Shown here: in pieces, positions 62,644 to 64,000 of the stretch | Layout of the letters: each line of letters opens with the position of its first letter | How positions within the stretch are numbered: the first letter of the stretch is position 1 | Origin: Moniliella sp. 'wahieum' | Taxonomy: Eukaryota; Basidiomycota; Moniliellomycetes; Moniliellales; Moniliellaceae | NCBI GenBank assembly: GCA_003971905.1 | Contig: RSEE01000025.1 | Span: forward strand, 124,001 to 188,000 | DNA length: 64,000 nucleotides | Direction: 5' to 3' | Notes under the pieces: generated by a model | What the model was told of the DNA's origin: nothing | The model's input: only the letters and a program-made list of their open reading frames with translations | The model's database searches: none | Translations under genes and position numbers: made by a program

Positions 62644-63507
62644 CGCATGCGTATACACACCACGCTTGAACAGACATTCTCCCTTTTTACTCCTGTCCTG
62701 TCCTACTAGTATTATAACTACCCTACGTTACCGTAGCGCCTGCTCCCCGACCTGCTGCTGCGATTGGGCGGCCTACTATAGGTCTCCCTGTCGCTCTTGC
62801 TCATGATTCGATGATGATTGGCACCGCCGACGAAGTCTAGCCTTGACAGCGTTCAATAATAGGGCAGTCGCGCTCTTTGGGGGTTCTCGTCTGTCCTTTC
62901 CGCTGTGGCACGGGGGGTTCCTATATAATGCCAACAGAGATCTTTTGTTCTCAGAGTCTATACCTTTCTCTTCTTACTCTTCTCCTTCCTCGCCGCCTTT
63001 CACTTGAATCAGGCTACTCTCGCCTCGCCAGCCTCGCCAGCCACCGGACTCGGTACTTAGTACTTACCAGCCTCACCGTCGGTGACCTCTACCCCGCAAT
63101 AACACTTGCTATCTGACAAATTGTCAGGAAACGTGAGATGGAGGAAAAGGGGCAAATGGGTTGGATACAACTCTCCCCATTGAAATCAGCGCTCAGCGCT
63201 CGCAGGGTCCTCGCCGATGGATCTCAGATCTGTGACATGCATCTCACAGTCCCTGCCCCAGCCGCTCTGCCCGGCAATCCGCACTAAGCGCAAGCATTTG
63301 TACGCGTTATACGTTACGTTGTGCATTACGCGTTACGACACGAGGTTCCCTAGACGCGCTGAGAGACCCTGAGGCGCTGAGCGCTGAGGCAGCGGCTCGC
63401 GTCGGTACTGGACCCCACTTTGCCCCGCTTCCGAGCTGGCGACAAGGGTAACCTAACCGGTAACCGGTAACTAGGTAACTGGTGATTAACGTTTTACGTT
63501 GGACGTA

Positions 63508-63566
63508 CTTGAAGCTTGAAGCTTGAGCTTGAACGTCTTGAACGATCATCGATCATCGATCTCATC
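63508..63566. repeat. (GCTTGAA)n and (ATCATCG)n repeat cluster
   Basis: Three or four copies of GCTTGAA/GCTTGAG, the inverse of the 62597-62643 unit, then TTGAACG variants, then two to three copies of ATCATCG. The same unit families occur at 16585-16690, 27816-27858, 39534-39760 and 46377-46390. Confidence 0.75.
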
Positions 63567-64000
63567 CCGTGGGCGTTACCGGCCTTAGCTCTAAGCTTAG
63601 CCCTACGTAGGCCGGTAATATGAGTGTGGCCGTGCGCAAATCCACAAGCCATTCGTACTGGCTGCCACTCCAGCTCAAGTTCTCAGTCTCTACATCCACT
63701 GGCAGGAGGTCACCGGTCAACCCCCCAAACCAATGTCTCCGGGTTCCCTGGCCAGCGGGGATGTTGACTGTGATCCTCCGGCTCCCACTCGGTAGACCCT
63801 CCATTGGCTTCTCCACGCTGCGGGTATCGTCCCACAGCGTGGCACTTCAAGCTTCAGGCTTCATCCCCTCTGTGTCCTGCATTCTCTCTTGTATGCCTCA
63901 CTTGCCCTGTGCCTAGTCCGGCCTCCTATGTAGATGCTTCGTACCTAGACCCAACTCTGGCTCCAATCCATCACCTTCTCCTCATCCTTCTGCTCAGCGA

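Larger units (their letters stand above)
62404..64000. other. Terminal spacer with repeat clusters
   Basis: About 1.6 kb to the window edge with no supported gene. It holds the repeat clusters listed separately and many short palindromes (GGTAACCGGTAAC at about 63460-63475; GTTACGTTGTGCATTACGCGTTACG at about 63312-63337, given here for position only). Confidence 0.4.

Overview
The window is nuclear DNA of a fungus, most likely a basidiomycete. It is GC-rich. Introns are short (about 50-200 bp) with GTANGT donors and CTNAC branch points. The gene content is fungal: FKS1-type glucan synthase, a BCK1-type MAPKKK, a Rieske-tailed nitrite reductase, a PBI2-type inhibitor and an FLC/TRP-like membrane protein. 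Ustilaginomycotina is a guess that only database comparison could settle. I see no transposon, rRNA or CRISPR array.

The most important thing to know when reading this window is that almost every recognisable gene changes reading frame several times without a plausible intron at the switch. In GFA1, UBC8, nitrite reductase, RAD23 and the monooxygenase, most switches sit where one base of a short homopolymer or doublet appears to be lost, and the conserved protein resumes at once in the next frame. I read these as consensus errors of the assembly, not pseudogenes. Gene coordinates below therefore span the whole locus from inferred start to inferred stop.

Layout. 0.3-4.1 kb (-): a WSD-type wax ester/diacylglycerol acyltransferase with a long disordered N-terminal region, or two adjacent genes. 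4.7-8.5 kb (-): UTP13, a U3 snoRNP WD40 protein. 9.3-13.0 kb (-): an FLC/TRP-like membrane protein. 14.2-14.6 kb (-): a truncated mitochondrial carrier. 15.0-15.6 kb (+): a UBC8/UBE2H ubiquitin-conjugating enzyme. 17.1-19.3 kb (+): GFA1. 19.9-22.6 kb (+): a CDT2-like WD40 protein. 23.2-24.5 kb (+): an unrecognised disordered protein. 25.3-27.2 kb (-): a Baeyer-Villiger-type flavin monooxygenase. 27.2-30.2 kb: a gene-poor gap. 30.3-32.1 kb (+): a single-pass membrane protein. 33.0-37.7 kb (+): BCK1. 38.7-38.9 kb (-): a 59-residue I9/PBI2-like protease inhibitor. 40.1-40.8 kb (+): a short-chain dehydrogenase. 41.4-42.0 kb (-): a tentative small membrane protein. 42.4-45.8 kb (-) and 48.5-50.2 kb (+): nitrite reductase and nitrate transporter, divergent around a 2.6 kb spacer. 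51.2-51.75 kb (+): RPS26, with its start codon split by an intron. 52.3-57.7 kb (-): FKS1. 58.9 kb (-): tRNA-Asp(GTC) with an intron. 61.0-62.4 kb (+): RAD23. 62.4-64.0 kb: no gene seen.

Functionally, GFA1 (glucosamine-6-phosphate for chitin), FKS1 (beta-1,3-glucan), BCK1 (cell-wall integrity kinase) and the single-pass membrane protein (a possible wall sensor) all bear on cell-wall building. The two nitrate genes form a partial assimilation cluster that lacks nitrate reductase in this window. UBC8, the CDT2-like protein and RAD23 belong to the ubiquitin system. Intergenic spacers carry a recurring family of short palindromic repeat units (TTCAAGC, TTGAACG, GTTTAACG, ATCGATGATC) that no gene explains.
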